Below are positions 32,299 to 43,718 of a stretch of 64,000 bases of DNA, piece after piece. How positions within the stretch are numbered: the stretch's first letter is position 1; every line of letters starts with the position of its first letter. Origin of the DNA: Rana temporaria (taxonomy: Eukaryota; Chordata; Amphibia; Anura; Ranidae); NCBI RefSeq assembly GCF_905171775.1, contig NC_053495.1, forward strand, positions 112,478,614-112,542,613, written 5' to 3'. A program made the translations under genes and the position numbers. Under the pieces are notes generated by a model. The model made no database searches. It saw only the letters and a program-made list of their open reading frames with translations, and was not told the DNA's origin.

Positions 32299-33127
32299 TA
32301 ACTTTTTTCCCACAAATAGAGCTTTCTTTTGGTGGTATTTGATCACCTCTGCGTTTTTTATTTTTTGCGCTATTAAACAAAAGTAGAGCAACAATTTTGA
32401 AAAAAAAATAATATTTTTTACTTTTTGCTGTAATAAATATCCCCAAAAATATATAAAAACATTTTTTTTCTCAGTTTAGGCCGATACGTATTCTTTTACA
32501 TATTTTTCATTAAAAAAATCGCAATAAGCGTTTATTGATTGGTTTGCGCAAAAGTTATAGCGTCTACAAAATAGGGCATAGTTATATGGCATTTTTATTA
32601 ATATTTTTTTTTATTGGTAATGGCGGCGATCAGCGATTTGTATCGATACTGCGACCTTATGGCGGACACCTCGGACACTTTTGACACATTTTTGGGACCG
32701 ATGGCATTTTTATAGCGATCAGTGCTATAAAAATGCATTGATTACTATAAAAATGCCACTGGCAGGGAAGGGGTTAACACTAGGGGGAGAGAAAGAGGTT
32801 AATTATGTTCCCTGTGTGTGTTCTAACTGAAGGGGGGTGGGACTGACTTGGGCAAATGACAGATCGCTGTTCATACATTGTATGAACAGACGAACAGTCA
32901 TTTCTCCCCGTGACAGGCCTGGGAGCTGTGTGTTTAAACACACAGCTCCCGGTTCTCGCTCTGTAACGAGCGATCGCGGGACCAGGGGAGATCGGGGGGC
33001 GTGCGCACACGCCTCCGGCGGCGCGCACACACTCTTATTGGCTGAATCGCGAGATGACATATAGCTACGTGATCTCGCGCAGCCGAGCCGACCTTCCGCC
33101 GTATAACTGCGGCTGGTCGGCTAGTGG
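32299..33127 (+). mobile_element. TTAA element, CCACTTAAG family, left end missing
   Basis: From CCCACAAATAGAGCTTTC onward the sequence follows the 7,486 and 45,262 copies to a right end GGCTAGTGG followed by CTAA (decayed TTAA). The first about 130 bp are absent; the break coincides with the L1 5' junction. The hairpin at 32,857-32,909 corresponds to those in sister copies. Confidence 0.75.
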
Positions 33128-33169
33128 CTAACATATTTTGGGCAACCTAAGTTGGCGATTGCAATCCTT

Positions 33170-33542
33170 ACATTGATGGTGGGTTGCACTGTTTGGATCA
33201 AGTCACAGTGGTGTATACAAAACCTCAGATTGCGTGTAATGCGGTTTATGAGCGTTTCGCAATACAAGCTGTTTTTTTTTTTTAAATCCTGACTCAATTT
33301 GCAAGCTTTGTCTCGCAAGAGGAGCAGAATTCAAGCCTGTGGCCAGAGGTGGGGGGGTGCTGGTGAGACACTCGGAGACGATCTGAAACACTCGGAAACA
33401 CTCCGTTCCCGAGTGTCTCCCCCCACCTCTGGCCACATGCGGTACTGCATACACTAGCAGTGACACTGGAAAGAATTGTCTGAGTTTCCATTGATCCCTA
33501 TGGGGAATCTTGTTTTGATATACGAGTGCTTTGGATTACAAG
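33170..33542. repeat. unclassified dispersed repeat with internal hairpin
   Basis: GGATCAAGTCACAGTGGTGT (33,195) matches 11,592-11,620 in complement. Inside, GGCCAGAGGTGGGGG (33,341) pairs with CCCCCACCTCTGGCC (33,420), and CTCGGAGAC with GTGTCTCC. No coding features. The class is unknown. Confidence 0.4.
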
Positions 33543-34194
33543 CAGGGGCAGACTGACAACTCATGGGGCCCCCGGGCAATAGAAGATTATGGGGCCCCCG
33601 GGCTTACAGATGGCCACCATGCCAGGAGGCAGTGCAGAGGCGGGGCAGCTAAAATCTCAGGATTTTCACATCAAAAGCATGTCAGTTTCGGACATATCAG
33701 GGACAGATGTAAAAAAACACAGATTTTTACATACTGTCCCTGGTTTTACTGAGCCTGGCATCCCTGATGGGGCCCCCCTCTTTTTAGTGGGACTTCCTAT
33801 CCCGGCCGCCTAGGTGACTCCTCCTCTCGCCCTAGGTGGCCCCTCCCTGCCAGCGATCTTCTGGGACACAACACAGGTCCCAGAAGATTGGCTGGCCAAT
33901 GGCAGAGCACAGTGCGCGCCTGGCCATGAAGCCGTAACATATCATTGCCGGGTGCCCACAGTAGATATGACTGTGTCGAGGAGAGGAGCGGAGAAAGGTA
34001 CGGTGCTCTGTGCGGCCGCATCGCTGGACTGTGGGACAGGTAAGTGTCGGTTTAATAAAAGTCACCAGCTACACTTTTTGTAGATGCTGACTTTTACTAA
34101 ACTAAAAAACTGTGGAACTCCACTATAAAGAGTGCACTAATACGGTGCCCTACAGGGTACAGGAATTCACACATGTGGATGGTGGGAGGTCAGG
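33543..34194. other. possible hAT-like remnants, unclassified
   Basis: CAGGGGCAGACTGACAACTC at 33,543 looks like a hAT-type terminus (CAGNGGC), followed by GGGGCCCCCGGGC repeats. A right end was not found. GCTGACTTTTACTAAAC (34,086) resembles another MITE end. Reading frames of 70-89 codons on both strands are unremarkable. Confidence 0.3.
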
Positions 34195-34340
34195 AGGGAT
34201 TAGAATCCACTGCAAGTTCCCTGTACTGTCTCTGTGTTGAAATTTCCCTGGGCTCCTAAGTTTGCACATTCCAGCACACTAGGAGTTAACACAATGGAAT
34301 GTGCAAACTTGGGAGCCCAGGGACATTTCAACACAGAGCA
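34195..34340. repeat. strong inverted repeat (hairpin)
   Basis: CTGTGTTGAAATTTCCCTGG (34,219) through GCACATTCCA pairs with TGGAATGTGC...CCAGGGACATTTCAACACAG (34,293-34,338), leaving a loop of about 20 bases. Likely a short foldback transposon; ends and duplications unclear. Confidence 0.55.
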
Positions 34341-34369
34341 TGTGTAGGAGAAAGCATACTGCTGTTAGA

Positions 34370-34945
34370 ATATCCGTTTTGGAATACATGCCGTTATAAT
34401 CCATTAAGTGGCCACCGCTGTATGTGCCTTTTAAAATATATTCTGCTTCTCATACCTGCATTTCTGTCTGTGTATACTCTGTATATTCCGCACATGTGAC
34501 TCTGTCTGGTCCAGCCCGCCTCTCACCTCTCGTTCTCCTCTTTCCTGACTTCAGTGGGAGTTCTCAGCCCCGCCCACCGACTGTAGCTATCAGATGAGAA
34601 GAGAGGCGAGTGGGGCTGACGTCAGAAGAGACGTGGGAGGTGAGAGGCGGGCCCGAGCGAACAGTGACATGAGCGGAATATACACTGTATACAAACAGAA
34701 ATATAGGTATGAAACACTGTATATTTTAAAAAGCACATGCAGCGGTGGCCACTTAATGGATTATAACGGCATGTTTTACAAAACGGGTATTTTAATAGAC
34801 ACGCTCGGAGCACTCTCCCGGGAGGGGAGGGGCAAGTCGGGATGACATCACTCGACATCGATTATTGGGTTCACATGCATCGATGCCGCATCGGGGACAC
34901 CAGAATCGCGATGCATTGATGCAACGATTATATTCAGCACCCCTA
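34370..34945. mobile_element. hAT-like palindromic element with CAGCACCCCT end
   Basis: An inverted repeat: GCCGTTATAATCCATTAAGT (34,391) pairs with ACTTAATGGATTATAACGGC (34,752), and GCCCGCCTCTCACCTC (34,514) with GAGGTGAGAGGCGGGC (34,637), centred near 34,580. The right side extends through CATCGATGCCGCATCGG to TTCAGCACCCCT, a terminus style I associate with hAT elements. The left terminus is missing. Confidence 0.5.
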
Positions 34946-35500
34946 CTGGAGAGTGTCCTTCACTTGTCTGGATGTTGTGAATGTTTTTTTCTTTACCATA
35001 GAGAGAATCCTGCGATCATCCACCACCGTTGTCTTCTGTGGACGTCCAGGTCTTTTTATGTGGCTGAGCTCACCAATGTGTTCTTCTTTCCTCAGAATGT
35101 ACCAAGCTGTTTCTTTGGCCACTCCTAATGTTGCTGCTACCTATCTGATGGATTTGTTTAGTTTTTGAAGCCTTACAATGGCCTGTTTCACTTGCATGTA
35201 CAGCTCTTTGAACGCATGATGTAGGTTCACAGCAATAGATTCCAAATGCAAATACCACACTTAGAATCAACTTCAGACCTTTTACCTGCTTAATTGATGA
35301 AGAAATAATGAAGGAGTAGCCCACACCTGTTCATGAAACAGCTTTATTATTCAATTGTCCAATTACTTTTGGTCCCTTGAAAAAAGGGGGTGTTGCTATT
35401 CTTAAAAGCTGTAATTCCTAAACCATTATACTATAGCTTGAATACAATACCTGAAAAAACTAAAATTGTGCCTGTGTCCAAATATATATGGTCCTAACTG
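34946..35500 (-). mobile_element. Tc1-like transposon 5' part
   Basis: The minus strand begins with a terminal repeat CAGTTAGGACCATATATATT at 35,500 (TA follows) and runs into the transposase N-terminus before being cut at about 34,946 by the hAT-like end. Only the first part of the transposase is present. Confidence 0.75.
34955..35225 (-). pseudogene. Tc1-like transposase, N-terminal DNA-binding domain (broken)
   Basis: The minus strand reads FKELYMQVKQAIVRLQKLNK, SIR, stop, then VAATLGVAKETAWYILRK, then a frame change into DVHRRQRWWMIAGFSL. This is the paired-like helix-turn-helix region of a Tc1 transposase, which binds the terminal repeats. The DDE domain is absent. A stop (TAG) and at least one frameshift kill the frame. 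It is a different family from the Tc1 relic at 16 kb, judging by the different terminal repeat. Confidence 0.7.
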
Positions 35501-35516
35501 TATATGTCATCTATAT

Positions 35517-35701
35517 CAGTGGTCATCAACCCTATCCTGCAGGGCCCACTAACAGGCCAGGTTTTATGTATTACCTTGGGGAGATGCAGTCTAGAATACT
35601 GCAATCACTGAGGAGCAAATGATATCAGCTGTGATGTATTTCAGTTATCTTGCAAACCTGGCCTGTTAGTGGGCCCTGCAGGACAAGGTTGATGACCACT
35701 G
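35517..35701. mobile_element. 185-bp hAT MITE with perfect 8-bp duplication
   Basis: Ends CAGTGGTCATCAACC and GGTTGATGACCACTG; arms continue CTGCAGGGCCCACTAACAGG with complement. Flanked by ATCTATAT at 35,509-35,516 and 35,702-35,709, the textbook hAT signature. The complete element folds into a hairpin. Confidence 0.95.
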
Positions 35702-35894
35702 ATCTATATCATTAACTAGCAACAAATGCTGCTTTTAATGTGTGTGTGAAAACTTAAAACACGTGAAATTTGGTGTGTTTTTGCTGTTTAGGCAATGTAG
35801 CCATGTCTTATACTTATACTTTCATTTACCCTGTATTTGTTAAAACATTTTCAAGTATTCATTTATATTTTAAATCAGAGAAAGTTGAAAAAAT

Positions 35895-36180
35895 GTAGAA
35901 AACTCTACTCTGAGGACATCTAGTGGTGAATTATTAAAACGACTTAAGCTACAATTCACAGCTCTGCCATAGGAAGTTCATAATGGACAGGCCTTTATCC
36001 ACAAAAATAAACAAATAAGTCTTATGGACTGATCTCGTATTGTGATATTTCATTATTATATCTGTATTGAGTACTGTAGTAAAGTGGTACAGTATGGCCT
36101 TTCTCTTGCAGAGCCATGAATTGCGTGTTACATAGTTTTAGGAACTCACCACTAGATGTCCTCAGAGTAGCTTTTCTCAA
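35895..36180. mobile_element. MITE-like inverted repeat
   Basis: CTACTCTGAGGACATCTAGT (35,906) is mirrored by CTAGATGTCCTCAGAGTAGC (36,153), with flanking GAAAAC/GCTTTTC partial matches. About 240 bp of interior without coding features. Duplication not determined. Confidence 0.55.
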
Positions 36181-37095
36181 AGTTCTTTCAACATACACTG
36201 TTAATGTTCATAAATTAATTGTTACTACTGTATATAGATATTTTGTAACAAATATGAAACAATCTAAAGTGTATGTAAAGCTCAAACTTTTTGTTCAACT
36301 TTGTATAGAGTAGGAAAGTTAGAGCCCCTGTTAGGCTTTTATTGAGGTCTGTGAATCACCCTCTCTTATGTTCCTAGCAGTGGCAGCTAGTGTTTTTTTG
36401 GGGGGTGCAAACTACCCCCCCCCCCCCCGGGCTGCCGGCGGGTCCCCCACTCCCGCTGTCTGACGGTTGGTCCAGCACTTACGCCATTAAGGTGGCGGGC
36501 TGTAGGCAGCAGCTCCAGTGTCCTCAAGTGTGGCGGACTGCGGGCTGCAGCTCCGGTGTCCTCTGATCGAGCGGCTTCCTTCAAGCTTTCCGCCCTGCAT
36601 CTCCTCTTTCATCCTTCTTGGTGTCCAATAGGATCGCCTGATCCTATTGGACAGGGGTAATATTTGGTTGTACTCTGTACAGTGGCCTGTAAACCTCCTT
36701 GAGATAGCAATATAGTTACATGATAAAATAAAAAGTGTTTAAACATGTGAAATATAATAAAATAAATGAATATAATAAAAAAAAACATTTAAAAAGTGCC
36801 ATGCACACACATACAAAATGCAGGACTGTTTGATTTAGGTGTCAGCTGAATGATACCCCATTGCACCTCTACATTACTAAGTGCATTACACCATGAAATT
36901 TACATTTTCTATCTGCTTAGGTGTGTTTGCAGCCCATTCTAAACAAATAGGTTGTCTCAAAGCAATGTTCTTTAATGCAGATGTGCGGCTTTATAATATC
37001 TAACTCAGTCAGGAAATCCTAACCTACCGTCTAGAGTTTAATGAATTTGGTTAGTTTCAGCCTGCATTCTGGCCTATAGAAAGCGTAGAAAGGTA
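36181..37095. other. non-coding; hAT-like end at 36,378
   Basis: CAGTGGCAGCTAGTG at 36,378 followed by a C-rich stretch resembles a hAT-type left end. GTCCAATAGGATC/GATCCTATTGGAC (36,622-36,653) is a short hairpin. Otherwise AT-rich without recognised elements. Confidence 0.35.
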
Positions 37096-37200
37096 AAACT
37101 TTGATTCTGTAAGAAATGTGAAGGCATGAGTTTGGATAAGGTAAGACAGACTGGGAAGGATTGCCATTTTAAATATACTGTTGTGTTGAAACCAGGAAAA
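37096..37200. repeat. segment duplicated (inverted) inside the 41.3-kb MITE
   Basis: GATTCTGTAAGAAATGTGAA through ATACTGTTGTGTTGAAA recurs in complement at about 41,413-41,512, differing at few positions. Here it is not bounded by recognisable transposon ends. Confidence 0.7.
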
Positions 37201-38219
37201 CATATTTCAGAGCCAGCAGGAAAAGTCAGTTTTACTGGATATTAGAAGTGGTTTAAAGTTGATGTCAAAGCCGATCGGTTTAAACTTGATTTAGATCGAA
37301 TTCGATTAAGCCAGGGCAGACATCATTGCATAATTTTGCATCAACATCACTGAGATACTTTGTTCATATTTACAATCGTATTTCAATCAATTTTTGAGAT
37401 TACATGGTGGAAACAGAGCAGCAACCAATATCTTAGAATCGTAAATTAAATGTGTGTTTTATTTATCGACCAAAATCCACTTTCCTGTGTGTGGCATTTG
37501 ATCGAATGGGTTGACAACTATAGACTGAATATTCCTTTTAGAAGAGATTGATCAGAACTGAAAATGATCATTTATCACTGCATGTAAGTCCACCGTTAAT
37601 CTCTATCCTCCCACTGTTTGTGACCTGTACATTACTCCATTCACATACTTTTACCTCTGTGCATGACCTGTACATTTAATGTATCTACTGTACTTTTTCT
37701 AAGTGCCATGTTTGAACCCTCTCATTACCAGCATGCTTCTTCATTTCCCAAAAATGTGGCAAAAAAACTAGATCACCTTGGGGTATCACTTTTCTAAAAG
37801 GTGTATTTTTTGGAGGGGAAGGGAAGAGGGGGCTGTCCTGGCATTTTTATTGAATACAGTATGTTTTTTTTATCACAAGGTAAAGGAAACTGGTGGTTAA
37901 TAAATATCACCAAAGGAAAGGTCTATCTGTCCAAAACATTATATAAAAATGATATAAAATGTGTATGGGGTACAAGATGGGGTGGTCAAAAGTGGTTGAA
38001 AGAATCTTCAATAGTTGGCCAGGGGTCTCTTGTATAGGTCAGGGTATCCACCAAAAAATAAAAGAGGGAGGCAGGAGAGACCTTACAGTGTAGTTAAGTA
38101 CTACACAAAGAGAGTATTTGGCTTCAAAATGGGGGGGAAACCATAGAGAGAGATTCCACAGTGGCTAGAGGAAAGATAAAAGTAGGCTTACATATGTAAA
38201 GGCTGTGGTCACTCAAAAA
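37201..38219. other. non-coding, no recognised feature
   Basis: About 1 kb of AT-rich sequence. The 78-codon forward frame at 37,801 (GKGRGGCPGIFIEYSMFFL and on) has no recognisable domain and no splice context I can support. Confidence 0.4.
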
Positions 38220-38227
38220 GGTGGGAA

Positions 38228-38395
38228 TAGGGTTGTCACCTCATCCCTTTAAACCCAAACACATATGAATTAAACAGGTTCTGAGGCTAATTAAATTCAG
38301 ATAAGGTACCAAGTGGATTTAATTAACACCTTAGACAGCCAGAGAACCTGTAATTAATATGTGTTTGGGTTTAAAGGGATGAGGTGGCAACCCTG
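38228..38395. mobile_element. 168-bp hAT-like MITE
   Basis: Ends TAGGGTTGTCACCTCATCCC and GGGATGAGGTGGCAACCCTG; the arms continue TTTAAACCCAAACACATAT with complement. Flanked by 8-bp repeats GGTGGGAA (38,220-38,227, 38,396-38,403). The first base differs from the expected C. Confidence 0.85.
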
Positions 38396-38403
38396 GGTGG
38401 GAA

Positions 38404-38823
38404 ACACGCAACCTTTCAAGTGCAGAGTTGAAGCTGTCTCTTCTCAGGGTCCAAGTGGTCTCTCTCTAAGCTTTGGGATTCCCATTGTGGGTTCTCAGTG
38501 GGTTTCTGAGGAAGGTGTAATGAATAAGTAAGAAGAGCCTGGTTAAAAAAAAAAAGTGGTGGTGGTTTGATCTGCAGAGGCGCCCAAAGTGGTGTGTCTA
38601 AAAATTGGCAGGAGTTTTCTGCTCTAATGAAATATAAAATGTCTTTATTTCACCAAATAAAACATATTGTGTAGCTTTAAGTTGACACAACTTCATTTCA
38701 GGAGGTTAACACTGATATAATGCTTGAAACTGTGATGTCTTCTTGGCAGACCACATGGAGACACCCAGACGACATTAAGAAATTTGATGTTTCATTAAAG
38801 CATACAACTCCTGACAATTCTTC
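38404..38823. other. non-coding, no recognised feature
   Basis: No gene, transposon end or RNA gene recognised between the hAT MITE and the Harbinger-like cluster. Confidence 0.4.
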
Positions 38824-39991
38824 GGCCTCGTACACACGACCAAGGAACTCGTCGTAAATGAAACATTGTTTTCCTTGACGAGTTCCTTGTCAGGCCTCGT
38901 ACACACGACCAGTTTCCTCGGCAGAATCTATCAAGAAACTTGGTGGGAGAGCTTTTTTGCAGAGGAAACTGGTCATGTGTACATTTTTCATCGAGGAAAC
39001 TGTCGAACAACTCGACGAGCAAAAAAGAGAGCAAGTTCTCTTTTTCCTTGACGGGAGACTCAATTTCCTCGTCGGGCTGGTTTTCGACGAGAAACTCGAG
39101 CGTGTGTATGCTAAGAAACCCGCGCTTGCTCAGAATAAAGTATGAGACGGGAGTAAAGGTAGCATTTGTAATGAAGATAACACATTTTTCAAGCTGTAAC
39201 AGACTGACAAGTGCAAATCTTCTATCACCAAAGTTTTACTTAACACACGGTAACATGAAATTAGGAAAATAAGCCCCAAGGGTTGTGCCAGTGTAATCGA
39301 ACTTCCCCTGAACGACGAGATTTGGTCTTGACAGTGTGTACGCAAAGCAAGCTTGTCGAGTTCCTCGACAAGCCTAACAAGGAACTCGACGAGGAAAATG
39401 ATGTGTTTCGCCCGACGAGTAACTTGGTCGTGTGTTTGAGGCCACAGGCTTGTCGAGAATCTTGACAAGCTTTCTTTGCGTACACACTGTCAAGACAAAA
39501 TCTTATCGTTCTCAAACGCGGTGACGTACAACACGTACGACGGCACTATAAAGGAGAAGTTCGATTCCACTGGCACAACCCTTGAGGCTGCTTTTGCTAA
39601 TCTCATGTTACTGCGTGTTAAGTAAAAGTTTGATAAGAGACGATTCGCGCTTTTCAGTCTGTTAAAGCGTGACAAATGTGCTATCTCCATTACGAACGAT
39701 ACTTTTACCGAAGGTGCGCTCCCGTCTCATACTTTATTCTGAGCATGCGCGTGTTTCTAAGCATACACACGAACGTGTTTCTCGTCATAAACCAGCCCGA
39801 CAAGAAACACGAAGAGGAAATTGAGACTCCCGACGAGGAAAAAGAGAACTTGTTCTCTTTTTTTCTCGTCGAGTTCCACGTCAGTTTTCTCGACGAAAAA
39901 CATACACACGACCGTTTTCCTCTGCAAAAATGCTCTGCCACCAAGTTTCTTGATGGATTCTGTCGAGGAAAACGGTCGTGTGTACGAGGTC
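38824..39991. mobile_element. Harbinger-like MITE (outer), split by a same-family copy
   Basis: Starts GGCCTCGTACACACGACCAA and ends TGTGTACGAGGTC. The interior resumes after the nested element with AGGCTTGTCGAGAATCTTGA and then follows the neighbouring copy at 39,995-40,557 nearly base for base, including CATGCGCGTGTTTCTAAGCA. Clear 3-bp duplications are not visible (TTC left, TAA right). Confidence 0.7.
38893..39443. mobile_element. Harbinger-like MITE (inner, nested, opposite orientation)
   Basis: A 551-bp element with ends GGCCTCGTACACACGACCAG and TCGTGTGTTTGAGGCC. It is inserted at a site that is uninterrupted in the 39,995 copy (CCTTGTCAGGCTTGTCG). Flanks are TCA and ACA, i.e. a TCA duplication with one change. 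Its interior is the complement of the outer element's interior. Confidence 0.8.
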
Positions 39992-39994
39992 TAA

Positions 39995-40557
39995 GGCCTC
40001 GTACACACGACCGAGGAATTTGTCGTAAATGAAACATCGTTTTGCTCGACAAGTTCCTTGTCAGGCTTGTCGAGAATCTTGACAAGCTTTCTTTGCGTAC
40101 ACACTGTCAAGACAAAATCTTGTCGTTCTCAAACACGGTGACGTACAACACGTACAACTGCACTATTAAGGGGAAGTTCGATTCCACTGGCACAACCCTT
40201 GAGGCTGCTTTCGCTAATCTCATGTTACTGCGTGTTAAGTAAAAATTTGGTAACAGACGATTCGGGCTTTTCAGTCTGTTAAAGCGTGACAAATGTGCTA
40301 TCTCCATTACAAACGCTACTTTTACCGAAGGTGCGCTCCCGTCTCATACTTTATTCTGAGCATGCGCGGGTTTCTAAGCATACACACGAACGTGTTTCTC
40401 GTCGTAAACCACCCCGACGAGAAACACGACGAGGAAATTGAGACTCCAGACGAGAAAAAAGAGAACGTACACACGACTGTTTTCCTCTGCAAAAATGCTC
40501 TGCCACCAAGTTTCATGATGGATTCCGTTCGAGGAAAACGGTCGTGTGTACGAGGCC
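39995..40557. mobile_element. Harbinger-like MITE, 563-bp copy
   Basis: Ends GGCCTCGTACACACGACCGA and GGTCGTGTGTACGAGGCC. Almost adjacent to the previous copy (TAA between) and very similar internally over 300 bp. The left flank TAA and right flank CGA do not match. The tandem pair may result from adjacent insertion plus exchange. Confidence 0.75.
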
Positions 40558-41223
40558 CGAGAGAAACTACTTTGACTGCAACTCCACTCATTGACAGTTT
40601 TTTTTTTGCCAGACTCTTCTTTACTTATACATAAAATATTGCATGACCTAGTAATATGTGCTGACTAAAAATGCATTATACAACGTACTTTCCCTTTTAT
40701 CCAGTTACAAATGACAGCTCGTTTTCTTACCTTAAACCTTTTATCATGACAAATGACCCCTTTATGTGAGAAAAATCCACTAACTGCTGCAGCCGAATTC
40801 CTCACAACACTATAAAACTGGCAAATGTGCCGAGAAATCTTTCACGAAGAAGGAAAAGTTTTGCTATGAAAGCAAACAACAACCTAGAAAAATGTGTCAG
40901 TCTCAGCTGAGGGCTTACAGCTGGTCCTGTGAAGACTATCCATTTTACAACTTTTTTAACACCAAAGCTGAAAACTCCCCGGGAAAAAATGCGCATCTGC
41001 TAACATGCACCTGACATTCTTTGACAATAGGGGTCTGTGGATATGAGAGGACTATCACCTGAAATAGTCACACTGGGCAGTGATCCTGATATCTATGGGT
41101 TTACCAGTAGAGGGCAGTCCATTTCTATAACTAACCGATGTAAGGGAAATAGTGATTGGCTGTATTGATACAAAATATATACAGCACAAAATATTTTCAA
41201 CTGCACCCATGATCCAACCAAAA

Positions 41224-41225
<2 letters not shown>
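40558..41225. other. non-coding, no recognised feature
   Basis: No exon or transposon terminus recognised. CATCTATCACC-like motifs and an AATATATACAG stretch precede the TA microsatellite. Confidence 0.4.

Positions 41226-41279
<54 letters not shown>
41226..41279. repeat. (TA)n microsatellite
   Basis: Uninterrupted TA dinucleotides, about 27 units, directly abutting the MITE at 41,280. Tyr/Ile reading frames over it are spurious. Confidence 0.95.
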
Positions 41280-41283
<4 letters not shown>

Positions 41284-41632
41284 CATACCCCACTTTTAGG
41301 TACACAATGGGGTTTATTTACTAAAGCCGGAAACCGCAATTCAGGTTAACTTTTGCATAGAAACCAATAAGCTTCTAACCCCAGCTTGTTCAATTAAAGA
41401 GAAATATATTTAACTGATTTCAACACAACAGTATATTTAAAATGGCAATCCTTCCCAGTCTGTCTTACCTTATCCAAACTATACCCATGCCTTCACATTT
41501 CTTACAGAATCTTTAATTGAAGAAGCTGGGGTTAGAAGCTTATTGGTTTCTGTGCAGAAGTCAGCCTGATTTTGCGCTTTCCTGCTTTAGTAAATAAACC
41601 CCATTGTGTACTTAAAAGTGGGGTATGCCTGT
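41280..41632. mobile_element. palindromic MITE, CAGRCATACCCCACTTTTA family
   Basis: Left end CAGACATACCCCACTTTTAG; right end TAAAAGTGGGGTATGCCTG. Arms continue ACACAATGGGGTTTATTTAC and complement. A sister copy at 61,316-61,549 also abuts a TA tract. The centre holds a foreign-looking segment (41,397-41,512) that is absent from the sister copy. Confidence 0.85.
41397..41512. repeat. captured-looking segment in the MITE loop (matches 37.1 kb)
   Basis: Between the arms' GTTCAATTAAAG and TTTAATTGAAG lies about 115 bp that is the reverse complement of 37,100-37,200 (ATACTGTTGTGTTGAAA and on). It sits at the symmetry centre. Confidence 0.65.
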
Positions 41633-42295
41633 ATATAAAGAACAGGCCCAAAACTGAAATAAGAAAGTCTATTAGAATCAGAAATAGATGGGATAATTGA
41701 AAGTATTTGTAAAAGTCATGAATACAGTTTGTATTATCATACATTTCATTGTACTCAATATTTAATGAAAAAAATGGCAAGATGTGCATTGCCAATTTAA
41801 AATGGGCATATCTACATTATGGTAGATAAAGTCAAGGGTATATCAACAGCAATATCCAAGAAAAGCACAGTTAAGTCTTCCATTCATATAAAGCAGAAAT
41901 CATTGGATACCTAAAATTTTTAATTATGTATTAGGGCTGTGTGGGGAATTCAGCCAGTTATCAAGGTTCACAGTGTATAGCCTATGTTTATTAAAGGGTG
42001 AAATTGTAAAACGTAACCCCTTGTTTGCCTAAAATACCATTTTGAACAGTTCACACAGTTTATCGCCTTATTACCAGCTATAAAGTACAGAGCATGGGTA
42101 TATAGTGCAAAATATGTCTGTTGTTGTGGCACCAGGGAGCCACAGCTGCAGCAAATTGTTGTCCAAAGAAATGCATTACAGATAATGCCGTGCACAAGCA
42201 CACATGGTTACACGTGCACTGCATTTTCTGTAATGCATTCCCATGTAAAAATGTAAAACAATTTTGATAACAATTTGTGATAACTTCCTAGAGCT
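41633..42295. other. non-coding; short hairpin of ATGCATTACAGA type
   Basis: No gene recognised. ATGCATTACAGATAATG (42,171) and CTGTAATGCATTCCCATG (42,230) form a loose inverted pair. Confidence 0.4.
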
Positions 42296-42299
42296 TTAA

Positions 42300-42766
42300 A
42301 GTGGTTGTAAAGGTTTATTTTTTAAATAACAAACATGTCATACTTACCTCCACTGTGCAGTTTGTTTTGTACAGAGGGTCCCTTGGCAGCTGTCTCGGCT
42401 CCTCCCTGGAATAGCTAACCCCCTCTGGGAAGCTCCCTCCCGAGGAGGTTAGCTTGCTAGCATGCTCCCTGTCATAGACTCTGTGTCCATAGACACAGAG
42501 TGTATGACTCGTCCCGTCCCTGGGCGGCTGCATCATTGGATTTGACTGACAGCAGCGGGAGCCAATGGCTGCAGTGCTATCAATCTATCCAATCAACGCA
42601 GAGACTCCGTGGAGAAGAGGACACCAGGGGATGCACACAGCAGGTGAACGGACTCATGTAATTAAAACGGGGGGCTTGGGGGGGGGGGGCTGTGACAGCT
42701 AGGTATTTTTTTCCCCTTAATGCATAGGATGCATTAAGGTGAAAAACACGAACCTTTACAACCCCT
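42300..42766 (+). mobile_element. TTAA MITE, AGTGGTTGTAAAGGTT family
   Basis: A 467-bp element with ends AGTGGTTGTAAAGGTTTA and GAACCTTTACAACCCCT, flanked by TTAA (42,296-42,299, 42,767-42,770). Internal sub-palindromes include CTCTGTGTCCATAGACACAGAG at 42,479. A partial relative lies at 53,485. 5'-AG ends are Kolobok-like. Confidence 0.8.
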
Positions 42767-42956
42767 TTAAATCCAAGTGTTTCTTGTTTTGCTGTCCATT
42801 CTAAAACTCTTTTTTTGGGATTTTATAAACAAATTATTTTCCTTTGGACAAAATTGATTGTTTATTGAAATTTTTCACCACTTTGGAGTGGCAAAAACGC
42901 AAAATAAAGTAAAATCTTTGGTGTGTTTTTATAATACGTTGTAATTGTAAGGTTAA

Positions 42957-43027
42957 AGGGATTGTAAACGGTCACCTTGTAAAACAACCCATTCAGTTTT
43001 AAACAGAAATGAAAGACAAAACACGTT

Positions 43028-43064
<37 letters not shown>

Positions 43065-43434
43065 AAAAAACATTATAAATACCTTTTTTCCCTTTTTAAT
43101 AAGTGATCACATTCCCTCTGTTCTCAGCTGCATAAGAGCTGGGGAGAGGAGAAGCAGCAGCAGCAGCACACTGAGCTTCCCAGTGAATAGCGGTGCAGCA
43201 GGAGCGTGCCAGGACAAGTCTGGTCATTGGAAGAGAGCAGGCTGAGTTCCCAGCATAGATAGAGAACTGGCCATAGTGTGTTCTCCTACTTAGTGTGGTC
43301 AGTTTTTAATAGGAAAGAAGAGAGGCTGGAAGAAACACCAGGAAGCAATACAAAGAACAGGATAATTTCTCATACAAGTACATGGTACAACGGGCACATA
43401 ACAGGAATATGAAGTGTTGGGGTAACAAGAGCTT
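42957..43434 (+). mobile_element. TTAA MITE, AGGGATTGTAAACGG end (right end uncertain)
   Basis: Begins AGGGATTGTAAACGG after TTAA (42,953-42,956). A plausible diverged right end GGGGTAACAAGAGCT precedes TTAA at 43,435. It includes a (TA)n tract at 43,030-43,058. Confidence 0.5.
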
Positions 43435-43718
43435 TAACAGAGACTTTCTAATGCTAATGTATATATGAAGTTAAAACATTTTTTTTATTGGATAGATTAA
43501 TGAATGGTTAAAACCCTTGTTAATGTTTTTTCTGTCTGTGACCCATTGGGTAGATTTCCCTTTGCTTCTTGTCTTCAAGACACAATAAGAAGTGAGGAAT
43601 AATTTCTAACATGACGGGTCATTGTCTCATGTACACACTGAAACAAATGGCTGCATTGGGGGAATTTTCCTCTATCTTTTTTTTTTGTGACAACTCAGAC
43701 TTTTGGATTTTCCCTTAA

